A DNA stretch of 64,000 bases from Pipra filicauda. Lineage: Eukaryota; Chordata; Aves; Passeriformes; Pipridae. The position numbers and the translations under genes were made by a program. Of this stretch, positions 62,651-64,000 are shown piece after piece. Position 1 is the first letter of the stretch. Every line of letters starts with the position of its first letter. The notes under the pieces were generated by a model. It saw nothing but the letters and a program-made list of their open reading frames with translations, was not told where the DNA came from and did no database searches. The stretch spans positions 496,001 to 560,000 of the forward strand of contig NW_024104445.1 of assembly GCF_003945595.2 (NCBI RefSeq), read 5' to 3'.

Positions 62651-64000
62651 TGGGAAAAATAACTGAAGTCAGGTCAGAGCAGGACCTCTGTACCTCAGAC
62701 ATCTTCACAGATGGTTTGTGGTTGGTCAGGGGAAGGAAGAGCTGAAATTGGGTTGGTGGGTAGATGAGGTTCCATTCTCTTGGTGCCTTTGTCTCCAGGG
62801 CAGCTTAACCAGCTGTGCTGTTCCAAATGCTGGAAATTATCCTGTCTCCACTTAGTGCTTAAAATTTAATTCTACATCTTGGGTTTCAGGCTCTGGGAGC
62901 ATTCAGTCGTGGTCCAGGACTTGGCACATGAAGTGTCTGTTTTCTTCTGCTTCAAGATGAAAATCTCTTGAGGGCGAGAAGAAACTGGGGGCTTGTGCCT
63001 CCCCCAGAATGTCCCAGGGTGTCTGTGGGGAACCAGCAGCACTTTGATGTCTGATATGTCCTGACAAGACTAAGCAGGCAAGAACACTGTGACATGGAGA
63101 TGGGATTTGGGAAGGGAGGATCTATTTTATACAGCACTGAGGCAATTCCCTGATGTCACATCTGGGTGTGACGAGGAGAAGCCGGAGCAGAGGGGCCGTG
63201 GTGGCTCTGCCCCTGCTGATGGAATTGCTCTGTGGAATTGCTGCCATTAAGCAGGTTCAGGATCCTTGGTGTGATGTTTGCTGCCTGCAGCCTCAAGCTG
63301 GAGTCAAACAGAGCAGCCTCAAAAGTGGGACTTTAGAAACTGTTGCAGAGACAAAGCACCCAGCTGGTTTGTTTGTTCTCTGAAACAGGGGTAATAACTG
63401 AGCCTTGCTGCTCTGCTTGGGGGCCTGCCCAGCAGGGAGAACCTTCTTGCTGGTTACAATCCCAGAGCTCATCTTTTCCTGGTGTTGTTTGGGCTGGCTG
63501 GGTACCTGGGAGAGAGGGAGGGGTCGTGGGGGCAACACTTGGGCTACAGACAGGGAGCTGTCACGGAGGCTGCTTCAGCTGGAGGGCGAGATGACAAGAG
63601 ATAGGGTGTCTCCAGCCCTTTCCTCTGTCTGAGATCCCCCCATTAGCACGAGGAACAGCGATGGGGAAGAGCAGAGCAGACAGGCAGAGCTGTGCTTGTC
63701 ACACCAGAGTGTCCCTGCGGGATTTATCCCATTATCCGGCGCTGTCGGAGCCGCAGCGGCCGCGGTGCCCGCCTGGCTGGGCAGCCACGCTCAGACATCC
63801 ACCTCCCAGCCCCTTCCAGAAACACAGCCTTTGGAAAACTGGGTCAGTGGAGAGCTGGCAGGGAGGGAGAGCTCTAAATCCTCCGGGCTTGGCATTTGAA
63901 AATGAGATTAAGCCATAATCAGGCTTGACAGCACAGCTGAGAGAGAGACTTTTACCCTGCGAGCAGCTCCGAGCCAGCATTTTGCAGGAACGGGGTATTA

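Larger units (their letters stand above)
62288..64000 (+). other. Intron 16 of CACNA1B (5' part, U12-type donor)
   Basis: Non-coding to the end of the window. 62500-62660 has repeated CTTGAGGATGTCCTATT-like words (three to four loose copies). The last 350 bp are more CpG-rich, with CGGCGCTGTCGGAGCCGCAG, but hold no exon I recognise. Confidence 0.8.

Overview
This window is vertebrate nuclear DNA, almost certainly from a bird and probably a songbird. Three observations support this: many fragments of CR1 non-LTR retrotransposon with the avian 3' end, compact splice-bounded exons in long introns, and a tRNA-headed, CR1-tailed SINE resembling the TguSINE1 family known from zebra finch. There is no bacterial-type gene organisation.

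The only gene I can support is on the + strand: an internal part of CACNA1B, the pore-forming alpha1 subunit of the N-type (Cav2.2) voltage-gated calcium channel. Ten constitutive exons (exons 7-16 in the usual numbering of the family, assigned by homology) lie at 8364-8467, 23949-24064, 31943-31999, 34688-34777, 38399-38608, 48221-48333, 52281-52393, 57222-57353, 58224-58296 and 62170-62287. All have GT/AG borders and compatible phases. Joined, they give 1126 nt (375 codons plus one base) without a stop. They run from the domain I pore loop and IS6, through the beta-subunit-binding AID and the I-II linker, across IIS1-IIS5, to the domain II pore loop and the start of IIS6. CACNA1B rather than CACNA1A or CACNA1E is called from the I-II linker and the domain II pore turret. 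Earlier and later exons lie outside the window.

A further in-frame 75-nt exon candidate lies between exons 9 and 10 (32708-32782). It has a 3' splice site with a distal branch-point motif and an 89-nt stretch without AG, as seen in regulated cassette exons. It would add 25 residues just before the Gbeta-gamma/PKC-sensitive part of the I-II linker. Intron 16 opens with a U12-type donor (GTATCCTT).

The remaining ~62.8 kb is intronic. Intron 6 (1-8363) holds a 279-bp direct repeat pair, a degenerate second copy of part of exon 7, a ~1.5-kb pyrimidine tract and a long CR1. Intron 7 (8468-23948) holds several CR1s and a CpG-retaining unique block near 19.3-19.6 kb. Intron 8 (24065-31942) has a CR1, AT-rich unique sequence and a 6-bp-based minisatellite. 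Intron 11 (38609-48220) has an array of ~220-bp units alternating between two types. Intron 12 (48334-52280) has an antisense solo LTR. Intron 13 (52394-57221) has the tRNA-SINE and a 75-bp triplication. Intron 15 (58297-62169) has a ~0.5-kb AT/TAA microsatellite and a segment shared at near identity with intron 11.

Calls rest on reading the sequence and on recalled family knowledge; no alignments or searches were run.
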